Notes: generated by a model not told the origin, from the letters alone. Shown: positions 1-8,996, counted from the stretch's first letter. The stretch: 64,000 bases of DNA from G963664585 sp963664585 (GCA_963664585.2 CAXXEO010000017.1:241951-305950); one strand, 5' to 3'. Translations and numbers: made by a program.

Positions 1-1
1 T

Positions 2-805
2 GGCTATGAGACGGCACTTCTTTCGCTGCTTGGCCTGATGGAGCCTCAGGAAGCGCCTGTTAAACCAGTGGTCAACCTTTTGGGAGTGGGCGCGGATGAT
101 TACCGGGCGGCGGCGGACAAGAAAGCTCTTCAAAAGCTATTGGGTGACAAGTCCGAATTAGGTTCTGTTTTCTCCTGCTGCACATTGGACGAGGTGCGAA
201 AAGCCCCGCGCGCATCCCTCAATCTTGTGCTGGGGCGCGGCATAGAGCTGGCCAAACAAATGGAACAGCGCTTCGGAATTCCCTATGAACTCATTGACTA
301 TCCCTTTGGCATCAGAGGCTTCGATCACTTTCGAAACAGTCTGAAGCGGCATTTTAGCCTTGATTTTTCGAAGGAAGCGGCGCAGCTTGAAAGCGAAATT
401 GCCTATGGACTTGAGCCGGTATACGCCTATGTGCAGGCATGCTACGGGATGCCCGTGGCAGTGATCGGCAGTGGCGCGCGGGCACGGGGCCTGCGGCGTT
501 TTCTGGAAGATGAACTGGGGATGGAGGTCGTCCGCTTTGCCCTCCGGGAAGAAACCGGCAACCTGGATGAATTTTACCACGCTGTACTAAGTTCCGAGGC
601 AGCGCTGATATTCGGGTCATCTTTTGAGCAGGAACTGGCCGATGATCTTGAAACCCCGCTGATCCGCTTTGATTATCCGGTATTCGATGAGGTTTCTGTC
701 ACGGGGCGTTCATTTATCGGAGCGCAGGGAACCCTCTGCTTAGTAGAGGATATACTCAATGCGGTCATGCGCGGTCGAACATTAAAGGGGGCATTATATC
801 AGTGA
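2..805 (+). CDS. Nitrogenase component 1-like protein (NifD/NifK superfamily), 5' partial
   Basis: The frame is open to the left window edge, so the 5' end is missing; about 267 residues are visible. The segment reads like the C-terminal half of a nitrogenase component 1 subunit: a GYET...LL start, Rossmann-like blocks (PVAVIGSGARARGL near nt 455-500; EAALIFGSSFEQELA near nt 597-640), then a PLIRFDYPVFD stretch and a final GAQGTLCLVEDILNAV helix. Its stop overlaps the next gene's GTG start by 4 nt (GTGA), implying one operon with the NifH-like and NifB-like genes. It could be a D-, K-, E- or N-like subunit; the cluster-binding Cys residues would lie upstream of the window. The superfamily assignment is fairly secure. 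The substrate is unknown; dinitrogen, a methylthio compound or another small molecule are all possible. Confidence 0.75.
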   Translation, partial: GYETALLSLLGLMEPQEAPVKPVVNLLGVGADDYRAAADKKALQKLLGDKSELGSVFSCCTLDEVRKAPRASLNLVLGRGIELAKQMEQRFGIPYELIDYPFGIRGFDHFRNSLKRHFSLDFSKEAAQLESEIAYGLEPVYAYVQACYGMPVAVIGSGARARGLRRFLEDELGMEVVRFALREETGNLDEFYHAVLSSEAALIFGSSFEQELADDLETPLIRFDYPVFDEVSVTGRSFIGAQGTLCLVEDILNAVMRGRTLKGALYQ

Positions 806-1602
806 AAAAAATATGCATCTATGGCAAGGGGGGCATCGGAAAATCCACCACGGTATCCAACGTTGCCGCCGCAATGGCAGAGATGGGGCTGCGCGTGGCA
901 GTCGTCGGATGCGACCCAAAGGCCGATTCCACACGAAGCCTGACCGGCAAAAAAATCCCAACAGTGCTGGATTTACTGCGCAATGGCAATCCGGGAGAAA
1001 TCGCCTTTCGCGGCTTTCGGGATATTTTGTGTATTGAGGCGGGCGGCCCCGAGCCGGGGACGGGTTGTGCCGGGCGTGGCATCATTGCGGCAATGCAGGA
1101 AATTCGAAGCAGAAAACTATTGGATCATACCGATGTGGTGATTTATGACGTACTGGGCGATGTGGTATGCGGCGGATTCAGCACGCCACTTCGGGAAGGC
1201 ATTGCGGACGAGGTCTATCTGGTAACCACCGCAGACTTTATGTCAATCTATGCGGCGAACAACATTTGCCGGGGTATCCAAAAATATGCACAAACCGGTA
1301 CAATCCGTCTGGCAGGCGTAATTTACAATGCCAGAAGCAGCATGGACAACCGCAGAGCGGTGGAACTGTTTGCCAAAGCGATCGGGACGCATGTGACCGG
1401 CGGGCTGCCCATGAGCGATTTGATCGGGAAGTCCGAGCTTGAGAGGCAGACCGTACTGGAGAAATACCCTGAAAGCGAAGTCAGTGACTGCTTCCGCCAG
1501 TTGGCCCGCGAGATTCTGAAAGGAGGGAAAGGCTGTATCCCCACTCCCCTTTTCGACGAAGAGGTGGAGGAATTATGTCGACAATTTCAGCCGGAGCTTT
1601 AG
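802..1602 (+). CDS. nifH: NifH-like nitrogenase reductase (Fe protein)
   Basis: This 266-residue protein is an ATP-dependent electron donor of the nitrogenase reductase family, acting as a homodimer that passes electrons from a shared 4Fe-4S cluster to a component 1 enzyme. Visible hallmarks are the P-loop GKGGIGKST (residues 8-16), the switch region GCDPKAD, cluster ligands Cys89 (in TGCAGRG) and Cys123 (VVCGGF), and Arg92, the site ADP-ribosylated in true NifH. The GTG start at 802 follows AAAGGGGG and overlaps the upstream stop. It ends inside the NifB-like gene (28-nt overlap). The short C-terminal tail and the company kept suggest a nitrogenase-like (non-nif) system rather than standard N2 fixation, but the sequence alone does not settle this. 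Confidence 0.88.
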   Translation: MKKICIYGKGGIGKSTTVSNVAAAMAEMGLRVAVVGCDPKADSTRSLTGKKIPTVLDLLRNGNPGEIAFRGFRDILCIEAGGPEPGTGCAGRGIIAAMQEIRSRKLLDHTDVVIYDVLGDVVCGGFSTPLREGIADEVYLVTTADFMSIYAANNICRGIQKYAQTGTIRLAGVIYNARSSMDNRRAVELFAKAIGTHVTGGLPMSDLIGKSELERQTVLEKYPESEVSDCFRQLAREILKGGKGCIPTPLFDEEVEELCRQFQPEL

Positions 1603-2447
1603 AGTCCTTTTCAATAGGAGAACACCCGTGTTTCAGCGGCAGCGCACATTTTCGCTTTGGACGCATCCATCTGGCTGTCGCACCTGAGTGCAATCTGCAA
1701 TGCGCTTATTGCAGCCGGGATTTCGATTGTCCCAACGAGTCGCGCCCCGGGGTGACATCCAAAATCATTTCTCCCTATGAAAGCATTGGCTGTGTGGATC
1801 AGGCACTCAAACAGGATGACCGTCTGCGTGTGATAGGAATCGCAGGGCCCGGTGAGCCGCTTTATAACGAGGAGACGTTCGAAACCATGCGTTACCTGCA
1901 TCGCCGGTTTCCCCAGCTTGCCTTGTGCGTCAGCACCAACGGGTTGCTGTTGCCCGAACGACTGGACGACCTGCTCGCCTGTGGGCTACGCACACTGACC
2001 ATCACGATCAACACCCTGCAGCCTGAAACGGCACAAAAAATCTATCGCTCTGTCATTTATAACGGAAAAGCTTACGAGCTGGAAGAGGGTTGCAGATTAC
2101 TGCTTCGCCAACAGCGTCTGGGGCTTCACCGCGCCGTGCAAAATGGCTTGACCGTTAAAATCAATACTGTACTCATTCCCGGCATCAATCAAACAGAAGT
2201 GACAGAGATTGCCGAAATGTGCGCCGGTGAGGGGGCATATCTTATGAATCTAATGCCCCTCATTCCCCAGGCTGAATTTGGTAACATCCCATGCCCTTCC
2301 CCGGCGCTGCTGCATACCTGCCGTGAGAAGGCCGGGAGTTATTTGTCCCAGTTTACCCACTGCAAACAGTGCCGGGCGGATGCCGTGGGGGTTCCGGGAG
2401 AATCAAGTTCCGGGAATAGCCTTCATACAGCAAAAACAGATCGGTGA
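1575..2447 (+). CDS. nifB: NifB-like radical SAM cofactor maturase
   Basis: This 290-residue radical SAM protein has the NifB signature: Cys39-x3-Cys43-x2-Cys46 binding the SAM 4Fe-4S cluster, followed by DCPNESRPGVTS, and a C-terminal CKQCRADA pair (Cys263/Cys266). NifB fuses two 4Fe-4S clusters into the carbide-containing NifB-co precursor of nitrogenase cofactors. It is the short form without a NifX domain. The ATG at 1575 follows GGTGGAGG and lies inside the end of the NifH-like gene, so translation is probably coupled. A NifB next to H and component 1 implies the enzyme carries a NifB-co-derived cofactor, as nitrogenases and methylthio-alkane reductases do. The last ~14 residues are low-complexity and less certain. 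A family A palindrome begins 14 nt after the stop. Confidence 0.85.
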   Translation: MSTISAGALESFSIGEHPCFSGSAHFRFGRIHLAVAPECNLQCAYCSRDFDCPNESRPGVTSKIISPYESIGCVDQALKQDDRLRVIGIAGPGEPLYNEETFETMRYLHRRFPQLALCVSTNGLLLPERLDDLLACGLRTLTITINTLQPETAQKIYRSVIYNGKAYELEEGCRLLLRQQRLGLHRAVQNGLTVKINTVLIPGINQTEVTEIAEMCAGEGAYLMNLMPLIPQAEFGNIPCPSPALLHTCREKAGSYLSQFTHCKQCRADAVGVPGESSSGNSLHTAKTDR

Positions 2448-2460
2448 TATAAAAACCGTA

Positions 2461-2563
2461 TATACAGCCACTTAAAAACTGGCTATAGATAAAACATCAT
2501 TTTCTTCCCCCGCCGAAGGCGGGGGAAGAAATCACAAGCTTGTTTTCAAGTTAATCAACTATA
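2461..2563 (-). repeat. Family A palindromic repeat, copy 1
   Basis: The copy runs from TATACAGCCACTT through a CCCCCGCC/GGCGGGGG hairpin to CAACTATA. The arm with AAGCTTGT (L arm) is on the right, so the element is in minus orientation. Loop in L-to-R sense is TTCG. It follows the NifB-like gene. Confidence 0.9.
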
Positions 2564-2706
2564 AAAGTCGAGCTACAGCATTTCCAGTTAAGAGGGAGAC
2601 ACACAGCCACTCTCGCAATCTTTTATGAAATTGCTGTAATTACATGATAGTGTACAGTGCTTTTGCTTTAACCATGCGAAACTTAATTTTGTCCAAAAGC
2701 TTATCG
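2564..2706. other. Gene-free stretch between repeat copies 1 and 2
   Basis: This AT-rich spacer has no convincing coding potential. It holds a possible promoter at its right end (see 2707-2738) and nothing else that I can recognise. Confidence 0.5.
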
Positions 2707-2738
2707 TTGACAATTTTTTAAAATCAATATATCATAAT
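2707..2738 (+). promoter_or_regulatory. Candidate sigma-A promoter for the mutase operon
   Basis: TTGACA at 2707-2712 is followed after 17-20 nt by TATCAT/CATAAT in an AT-rich stretch. If used, the transcript would run through family A copy 2 and the cobalamin riboswitch before mutA. No other clear promoter is seen before the riboswitch. Confidence 0.45.
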
Positions 2739-2751
2739 ATTCAGCAATCTA

Positions 2752-2857
2752 TATAGCCAATTAACTTAAAAACTGGCTATAGATAAAACGTCATTTTCTT
2801 CCCCCGCCTTTGACGGGGGAAGAAATCACAAGCTTGTTTTCAAGTTAATCAACTATA
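2752..2857 (-). repeat. Family A palindromic repeat, copy 2
   Basis: Starts TATAGCCAATTAACTT and ends AATCAACTATA; minus orientation. The central hairpin is slightly decayed (CGCCTTTGACGG), so loop polarity cannot be scored. It lies between the candidate promoter and the cobalamin aptamer, only about 15 nt before the latter. Confidence 0.9.
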
Positions 2858-2870
2858 AAATTGAATATTT

Positions 2871-3024
2871 CGGTACAGGTGCATATTGCTTAATAGAAAA
2901 GTCCGATGTAAGGTCGGCGCGGTCTCGCCACTGTAATGATGAGTTCACCATAAATACCACTGAGGCTACACCTTGGGAAGGTTTGGTAACTGTGAATCAG
3001 AGCCAGGAGAACTGCCTGTACAAC
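2871..3024 (+). ncRNA. Cobalamin (B12) riboswitch aptamer
   Basis: The region has the ordered landmarks of the cobalamin riboswitch: GTACAGGTGC at the 5' side, AATAGAAAAGTCC, the core box GGCGCGGTCTCGCCACTGTAA, a variable hairpin arm, then AGAGCCAGGAGAACTGCCTGTAC closing the P1 stem. It precedes the two subunits of adenosylcobalamin-dependent methylmalonyl-CoA mutase. An intrinsic terminator starts about 70 nt downstream, so control is probably by transcription termination. B12 riboswitches ahead of B12-using enzymes, rather than synthesis or transport genes, are less common; they more often control the B12-independent alternative. Confidence 0.88.
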
Positions 3025-3095
3025 AATCACCGCTTGACCTGCGAATGACGGGAAGGGATTTGCACAACAGTTTCGACTGACTTTTTGCCAACCCT

Positions 3096-3125
3096 AAATC
3101 CGGCTTTTGTGCCGGATTTTTTATT
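3096..3125 (+). terminator. Intrinsic terminator after the B12 aptamer
   Basis: The stem AAATCCGGC / GCCGGATTT has a 6-nt loop and is followed by a TTTTTATTT run. It sits in the leader between aptamer and mutA and is the likely expression platform. Confidence 0.8.
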
Positions 3126-3179
3126 TGTCAGTACACTGTTGCAATGTTTTCAGCATACACGTGCTGAAAGCATTTGCTA

Positions 3180-3215
3180 TGCAAAGCCATCTTTTCAAAA
3201 GATGGCTTTTTGCTT
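3180..3215 (+). terminator. Second terminator-like hairpin in the mut leader
   Basis: The arms AAAGCCATCTTTT / AAAAGATGGCTTT form a near-perfect stem followed by TTTTTGC. It could be a second attenuator or part of an alternative fold. The GC hairpin at 3299-3320 (family C type, followed by CAGAGACAAAAAT) lies just downstream. Confidence 0.5.
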
Positions 3216-3405
3216 GCCATGGATTACCCTGACTGATCCATTTGCGAAGCTGGTGCTACAGCAATTCCATGGTTGATTGCGAAAGAGACTGTATGTCTTC
3301 CCCCGCCTCCGGTGGGGAAGCAGAGACAAAAATGCAATGCCATTAAAAAAGAAGTTAGTATGAAAAACATTTTTAACACGAATATGGAAAGAAAGGTTGA
3401 TACAT

Positions 3406-5565
3406 GTGGACAAGGAAGTAAAAACGCAAGCCACCGAAATCCCCGCTGTTTCTTTTGACGAGTTCCCGCCTACCTCTTATGAGGCCTGGAAAGCAGAGGC
3501 GGTCAACGCTTTAAAGGGGGCTCCTTTTGAAAAAAGATTGTTTACCAAAACCTATGAAGGCATCACTTTGGAACCGATCTACACAACCGAGCATACAAAA
3601 AAAGCGCCTCACTCTTTGGAATACCCCGGCAAGGCAGATTATGTAAGGGGTACAAATGCCGCCGGTTACATTGGACAGCCATGGATCATCGCCCAGGCCA
3701 GCGACGGCATTCTGCCCGCTCAGACCAACGAAACAATTCGACGCGAGCTGAGCAGAGGCAGCCAGGCAATCAATATTAAGCTTGATAAGACCATCCTGAA
3801 TGGTCGTGAAGACCAGTGCTATGGTCATGAAAGCGGCCTTTATCTGTCCACTTTGCAGGATATGGACGACACCCTGCAGGATATCACGGTGGGGCAAAAC
3901 GAACTGCACATCTTTGCCGGGGTTTCCGCAGCGCCCATACTGGGATTGCTGGCGGCACAGGCCAGAGCGCAGGGGCAGGCATCGCTGCTGCGAGATTATA
4001 GCGGCTGCGTGGGCGCAGACCCCATTGGCGTTCTGGCGGAAGAAAGCAGCTTACCCTGCATTCTGGACCAGTTGTACGACGAAATGGCGCTGACGATCCA
4101 GTGGAGTCGCGAAAACATGCCATGGATACGAACCATATTCGTGCGGGGGGACAGCTATCACAACGGAGGGGCGAATGCCATACAGGAAGTCGCTTACTGC
4201 ATGTCCACTGCAATTGCCTATATCAGCGCCATGCAGATTCGTGGTCTGGATATTGACACCATCGCCGGACAAATCCGGTTTGGCTTTTCTCTGGGTGCCA
4301 ATTTCTTTATGGAAATTGCAAAATTGCGCGCGGCACGCATGCTTTGGGCGCAGATCATTCAGTCCTTCGGTGGCGGCGAAGAAGCACAGAAAATAGACAT
4401 TTTTGCGCGAACATCTCATTTCACGCAAACCACCTATGACCCTTATGTGAATATCCTGCGTGCCACCAGTCAGGCTTTTTCCGGTGTGGTGGGCGGTGTT
4501 GGCACCATGCAGGTTGCCCCCTTTGATGAGGTCTTCGGTCAAACTAGCGAGCAATCCCGCCGCGTTGCACGTAATATCCAGCTGATGTTTCAAAATGAAT
4601 TTGACCTGACACAGCCGATTGATCCAGCGGGTGGCTCATGGTATATCGAAAGCCTGACACAGCAGATTGCCGACGAGGCATGGGCAAAAATACAGGATAT
4701 TGCCAAAAACGACGGCATGATCGCTCAACTGCAAAAGGGGAACATTCAGGAAGAAATCAAAAAAGTCCTCAATGATCGCCTGAAAAATTTGGCAACCCGC
4801 TCAGACCGCGCCGTGGGCAGCAATATGTATGCCAACATGGGGGAAAAGCCATTGCAAAAGACTTTTCTATCCCCCGAAGCCATAAAAGACGACAGGGCTC
4901 ACGCCATGCAGGAATACTTATCCGATAGAGATGAACCCTATTGTCAGGAGTGCCTTAAAAAAATGGAGAGCCAGATCAGCGGCGAATCCGGGCGTTTTAT
5001 GCAAGCGTTAATCGAAGCTTTTATGGCGGGCGCCATGCTGGAAGAAGTGCGCCATACGCTTAACGACGGCTTCCCCAGCGATATACAGGTTGCCCCCATC
5101 ACGCCCCACCGTTGGACAGAACAATTTGAGGCTCTGCGGGAAGGAACCGAGCGGTATCAGGCCGAAACCGGCTGCAATATCCGTGTCTTTTTGGCCAATC
5201 TGGGGCCGATCCCCCAGCATAAGCCCAGGGCTGAATTCAGTATCGGCTTTTTTGAGGTGGGGCATTTTGAAATGCTGAAGAATGACGGCTTCGCGACAGT
5301 GGAAGAAGCGGCGCGGGCGGCGGCTCAGTCTCAAGCCGATGTAACGGTAATCTGCTCCACCGATGAGACCTATCCAGAGCTGGTACCACCGTTGGCGAAG
5401 CTCATCAAATCCACCTGCCCCGATATGATGGTACTGCTGGCAGGTGCCCCCGCCCCAGAATTCAAAGACGCTTATCTGGCGGCCGGTGTAGACGATTTCA
5501 TCCATGTTCGTGCTAACTGCCTTGATATTTTGAGCAAAATACAAAAAGCGAAGGGGATATGCTGA
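3406..5565 (+). CDS. mutA: Methylmalonyl-CoA mutase small (beta) subunit
   Basis: This protein of about 719 residues is the non-catalytic partner of heterodimeric methylmalonyl-CoA mutase, which interconverts succinyl-CoA and methylmalonyl-CoA in propionate metabolism. The N-terminus (SFDEFPPTSYEAWKAEA) and barrel motifs (PWIIAQ; GFSLGANFFMEIAKLRAARMLW; IDPAGGSWY) match the family. The C-terminal cobalamin-binding-like domain lacks the DxHxxG cobalt-ligand motif, as expected for this subunit. I prefer GTG 3406 because GAAAGAAAGG lies 9 nt upstream; TTG 3397 directly abuts that site. The stop overlaps the mutB ATG by one base (TGATG). The gene lies behind the B12 riboswitch and terminator, so expression should respond to cobalamin. 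Confidence 0.92.
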   Translation: MDKEVKTQATEIPAVSFDEFPPTSYEAWKAEAVNALKGAPFEKRLFTKTYEGITLEPIYTTEHTKKAPHSLEYPGKADYVRGTNAAGYIGQPWIIAQASDGILPAQTNETIRRELSRGSQAINIKLDKTILNGREDQCYGHESGLYLSTLQDMDDTLQDITVGQNELHIFAGVSAAPILGLLAAQARAQGQASLLRDYSGCVGADPIGVLAEESSLPCILDQLYDEMALTIQWSRENMPWIRTIFVRGDSYHNGGANAIQEVAYCMSTAIAYISAMQIRGLDIDTIAGQIRFGFSLGANFFMEIAKLRAARMLWAQIIQSFGGGEEAQKIDIFARTSHFTQTTYDPYVNILRATSQAFSGVVGGVGTMQVAPFDEVFGQTSEQSRRVARNIQLMFQNEFDLTQPIDPAGGSWYIESLTQQIADEAWAKIQDIAKNDGMIAQLQKGNIQEEIKKVLNDRLKNLATRSDRAVGSNMYANMGEKPLQKTFLSPEAIKDDRAHAMQEYLSDRDEPYCQECLKKMESQISGESGRFMQALIEAFMAGAMLEEVRHTLNDGFPSDIQVAPITPHRWTEQFEALREGTERYQAETGCNIRVFLANLGPIPQHKPRAEFSIGFFEVGHFEMLKNDGFATVEEAARAAAQSQADVTVICSTDETYPELVPPLAKLIKSTCPDMMVLLAGAPAPEFKDAYLAAGVDDFIHVRANCLDILSKIQKAKGIC

Positions 5566-7760
5566 TGTATATTAAACCGAATTTCGGTCAGCTTGCGCTC
5601 AAAGAACCCCGGTTGGACGCAGCCGCCGACATGGCGGACTGGCAGGCGGAGATCGCCGAAAGGACAGGCCGCCCGTTTGATTCTTTATATTACCGCACCA
5701 TGGAGCAGATCAACGTCAAGCCGCTTTACACCGAAATAGATTCCCAAAAGGCCACCCATTTGCCCTATATGGCCGGAGTTCCTCCCTTTTTACGGGGGCC
5801 TTATCCCACGATGTATGTGACCCGCCCCTGGACGGTGCGCCAGTACGCAGGCTTTTCCACCGCCGAGGAAAGCAACGCCTTTTACCGACGCAACCTAGCC
5901 GCCGGTCAGAAGGGCCTTTCGATCGCTTTTGACCTGGCTACCCACCGGGGCTATGATTCCGACCATCCGCGGGTCGTCGGTGATGTGGGTAAAGCGGGCG
6001 TGGCGGTGGATTCCATTCTGGATATGGAGATCCTTTTTTCCGGCATCCCCTTGGATCAAATGTCCGTATCCATGACTATGAACGGCGCTGTGCTGCCTAT
6101 TATGGCTTTCTACATTGTGGCGGCAGAAGAACAGGGCGTGGATAAATCGGTACTCAGCGGCACGATTCAGAATGATATATTGAAAGAATTCATGGTGCGT
6201 AATACCTATATTTATCCCCCGGTCGCCTCGATGCGCATTATCGGCGATATCTTTGCTTATACCGCCAAATATATGCCTAAATTCAACAGCATCAGCATTT
6301 CCGGCTATCATATGCAGGAGGCCGGCGCCACCGCGGACATCGAGCTTGGCTATACGCTGGCCGACGGCTGGGAGTACATCCGCACCGGCCTGAACGCCGG
6401 ACTGAGCATCGACGACTTTGCGCCGCGGCTTTCGTTCTTTTGGGCAATTGGCAAAAACTATTTTATGGAAGTCGCAAAAATGCGCGCAGGCCGTATGCTT
6501 TGGGCCAAAATTATCAACCAGTTTCAACCGAAGAAGGCCAAATCCATGGCTCTGCGCACCCACTCTCAGACCTCAGGCTGGAGTCTGACCGCACAGGACC
6601 CCTTCAATAATGTGGCGCGTACCTGCGTGGAGGCCATGGCCGCCTCACTGGGGCATACCCAATCGCTCCACACCAACGCGTTGGATGAAGCCATCGCCCT
6701 GCCAACGGATTTTTCTGCCCGCATCGCGCGTAATACCCAGCTTTATATTCAGGACGAAACCAGCGTATGCAAGGTAATCGACCCATGGGGTGGCTCGTAT
6801 TATGTGGAAGCTTTGACCGACGAACTGATCCGCCGGGCCTGGGCACACATCCAAGAAGTCGAAGCACTCGGCGGCATGTCGAAGGCTATCGATACCGGTC
6901 TGCCCAAAATGCGTATTGAAGAGGCCTCCGCCCGCCGCCAGGCGCACATTGATTCCGGAAAGGAAAAGATCTTAGGCCTCAATTATTTTCCCTTAGAGCA
7001 TGAGGATCCGCTGGATATTCTGGAAGTTGACAATACTGCGGTGCGTCAGGCGCAGATCGCGCGGTTGCAAAAGCTTAGAACAAACAGGGACAGTGAAAAA
7101 GTTAAATACTGGCTTGACGCCATTACAAAATCGGTGGAAATCGGCGAGGGCAACCTGCTGGAACTGGCCGTTGAGGCCGCCAGAGCCAGAGCCAGCCTAG
7201 GCGAAATTTCAGACGCGGTGGAAAAGGTCTCAGGTCGGCACAAAGCGGTTATCCGCTCGATATCCGGTGTTTACAGCAATGAGTTTTCCGATAACAACAT
7301 CATCGCCGAAGTGCGTCAGATGACCGATGAATTTGAACAAAGAGAGGGCCGCCGTCCGCGTATCCTGGTCGCCAAAATGGGGCAGGACGGTCATGACCGG
7401 GGGGCTAAGGTTGTGGCCACCGCCTACGCTGACATGGGTTTTGATGTGGATGTTGGACCGCTTTTTCAAACACCGGAGGAAGTCGCACAGGACGCCGTGG
7501 ACAACGATGTGCATATCGTCGGCATGAGTTCTCTGGCCGCTGGTCACAAAACCCTGCTGCCCCAACTGGTGGAAGAACTCAAAAAGCGGGGTCGTCAGGA
7601 TATCATGGTCATTGCCGGAGGAGTGATTCCTGCGCAGGATTATGATTTTCTGCGACAGCACGGTGCGGCGGCCATCTTCGGGCCGGGAAGCGTCATTCCG
7701 GTCTGCGCAAAGGAAATGCTCGACATTCTCAATAAACGGATGGCAGATATGGAGGAATAG
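5565..7760 (+). CDS. mutB: Methylmalonyl-CoA mutase large (alpha, catalytic) subunit
   Basis: This 731-residue catalytic subunit binds adenosylcobalamin. The TIM-barrel domain carries YPTMYVTRPWTVRQYAGFSTAEESN, then GYDSDHPRVVGDVGKAGVA. The C-terminal B12 domain has DGHDRG with the lower cobalt ligand His610, followed by VGMSSLAAGH and the VIAGGVIP strand. ATG 5565 is favoured over ATG 5559 because AAGGGG is then 8 nt away rather than 2. It is translationally coupled to mutA and followed after 2 nt by meaB. The complete catalytic motifs indicate a functional enzyme. No methylmalonyl-CoA epimerase gene is seen in the window. Confidence 0.95.
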   Translation: MYIKPNFGQLALKEPRLDAAADMADWQAEIAERTGRPFDSLYYRTMEQINVKPLYTEIDSQKATHLPYMAGVPPFLRGPYPTMYVTRPWTVRQYAGFSTAEESNAFYRRNLAAGQKGLSIAFDLATHRGYDSDHPRVVGDVGKAGVAVDSILDMEILFSGIPLDQMSVSMTMNGAVLPIMAFYIVAAEEQGVDKSVLSGTIQNDILKEFMVRNTYIYPPVASMRIIGDIFAYTAKYMPKFNSISISGYHMQEAGATADIELGYTLADGWEYIRTGLNAGLSIDDFAPRLSFFWAIGKNYFMEVAKMRAGRMLWAKIINQFQPKKAKSMALRTHSQTSGWSLTAQDPFNNVARTCVEAMAASLGHTQSLHTNALDEAIALPTDFSARIARNTQLYIQDETSVCKVIDPWGGSYYVEALTDELIRRAWAHIQEVEALGGMSKAIDTGLPKMRIEEASARRQAHIDSGKEKILGLNYFPLEHEDPLDILEVDNTAVRQAQIARLQKLRTNRDSEKVKYWLDAITKSVEIGEGNLLELAVEAARARASLGEISDAVEKVSGRHKAVIRSISGVYSNEFSDNNIIAEVRQMTDEFEQREGRRPRILVAKMGQDGHDRGAKVVATAYADMGFDVDVGPLFQTPEEVAQDAVDNDVHIVGMSSLAAGHKTLLPQLVEELKKRGRQDIMVIAGGVIPAQDYDFLRQHGAAAIFGPGSVIPVCAKEMLDILNKRMADMEE

Positions 7761-7762
7761 CC

Positions 7763-8878
7763 ATGAACTCCAGCGCTTATAAGCCGGAATGGACCCCACA
7801 GAATGCCGGAAGCGAGTTCACCACCCAAGTGATGCCCGGAATTAAATCGGAAATGCAAAATTCAGCCTCTCAACCCATTTATATAGCGGCCAAGCTTGAC
7901 ATAGACGACTATGTGCATGGGGTGCTGGCAGGTGACCGCATGATTCTGGCGCGGGCGATTACGCTGGTGGAAAGCAATGCCGTCAGGCACTTTGCCATGG
8001 GGCAGGAAATTATCCAGCGCATCCTGCCCTATACCGGAAATGCCATGCGCGTCGGCATAACCGGGGTTCCGGGTGCCGGCAAAAGCACCTTTATCGAGGC
8101 TTTAGGCTGCCGTCTATGCAGCCAAGGCAGAAAAGTGGCTGTTTTGGCCGTAGATCCGAGCAGCTCTGTCTCCAAAGGCAGTATTCTGGGTGATAAAACC
8201 CGTATGGAAAACCTCGCCAAGGAAACGAATGCCTTTATTCGCCCCTCCCCTTCCGGAGGAACGCTGGGTGGCGTCGCCAGAAAAAGCCGCGAAACCCTGT
8301 TGCTGTGTGAGGCAGCGGGTTACGACACCATTCTGGTGGAAACCGTTGGCGTGGGTCAGGGTGAAACGACGGTACGTTCAATGGTGGATTTCTTTCTGGT
8401 TGTGGTGATCACCGGGGCGGGTGATGAACTTCAGGGAATTAAAAAGGGCGTTATCGAGTTAGCCGACGCGATTCTGGTCAACAAAGCCGATGGCGACAAT
8501 CAGCAAAAGGCATTAATCGCCAGGGCAGATTATAACCAAATTCTGCATTACCTGCGCCCGGCCACGGAGGGATGGGCCACAAAAGCGTACGCCTGTTCTT
8601 CACTGACCGGTGAGGGAATCGATGAAATATGGCAGGTAGTCGTGAAATTCAAACAGACAATGCAGACCTCTGGGCAACTCATGAGCAGGCGGCAGCGCCA
8701 GACTTGGACTTGGGTGCAGCAGATGGCACAGGAGTATATCCGCAGTATCATTGTGCAAAACCCTGCCATCACAGCCTGTATGCGTCAAGTTGAGCAGCAG
8801 TTGATGGCGGGCGGTATTACCGCCACAATGGCAGCACAAAACCTGATCTCAACGATGGAGGCGGAGCTTAAGCGATGA
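7763..8878 (+). CDS. meaB: MeaB/ArgK-type G3E GTPase, mutase chaperone
   Basis: This 371-residue P-loop GTPase protects and reloads methylmalonyl-CoA mutase with intact adenosylcobalamin. Visible motifs are Walker A GVPGAGKST (residues 101-109), the AVDPSSSVSKGSILGDKTRM block with the switch regions, ETVGVGQGE, and the guanine-specificity NKAD. GGAGG lies 7 nt before ATG 7763. The N-terminus is about 30 residues longer than many homologues, so a start at Met31 (7853) is possible. It closes the mut operon: 118 nt later comes an IS3 remnant, so any gene that once followed has been lost. Confidence 0.93.
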   Translation: MNSSAYKPEWTPQNAGSEFTTQVMPGIKSEMQNSASQPIYIAAKLDIDDYVHGVLAGDRMILARAITLVESNAVRHFAMGQEIIQRILPYTGNAMRVGITGVPGAGKSTFIEALGCRLCSQGRKVAVLAVDPSSSVSKGSILGDKTRMENLAKETNAFIRPSPSGGTLGGVARKSRETLLLCEAAGYDTILVETVGVGQGETTVRSMVDFFLVVVITGAGDELQGIKKGVIELADAILVNKADGDNQQKALIARADYNQILHYLRPATEGWATKAYACSSLTGEGIDEIWQVVVKFKQTMQTSGQLMSRRQRQTWTWVQQMAQEYIRSIIVQNPAITACMRQVEQQLMAGGITATMAAQNLISTMEAELKR

Positions 8879-8996
8879 GAGCTCTACAACGCCGGTTCAT
8901 TTTTGGAGTGCGGTGAAAAAACGATAGTACTTTTGTACCGATATGGGCAACTAAAATATATTGCTCCCGCATATCCCGATAGCTTCGGTTGCTGTA

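Noticed and set aside
802..1602. NifH-like gene as a chlorophyllide or F430 reductase component
   Set aside because: The adjoining NifB-like gene implies a NifB-co type cofactor, which those systems do not need; this is an argument from context, not proof.
3085..3276. A 63-residue frame in the mut leader as a gene
   Set aside because: It spans the riboswitch terminator and a second hairpin, lacks a ribosome-binding site and is better explained as leader RNA.
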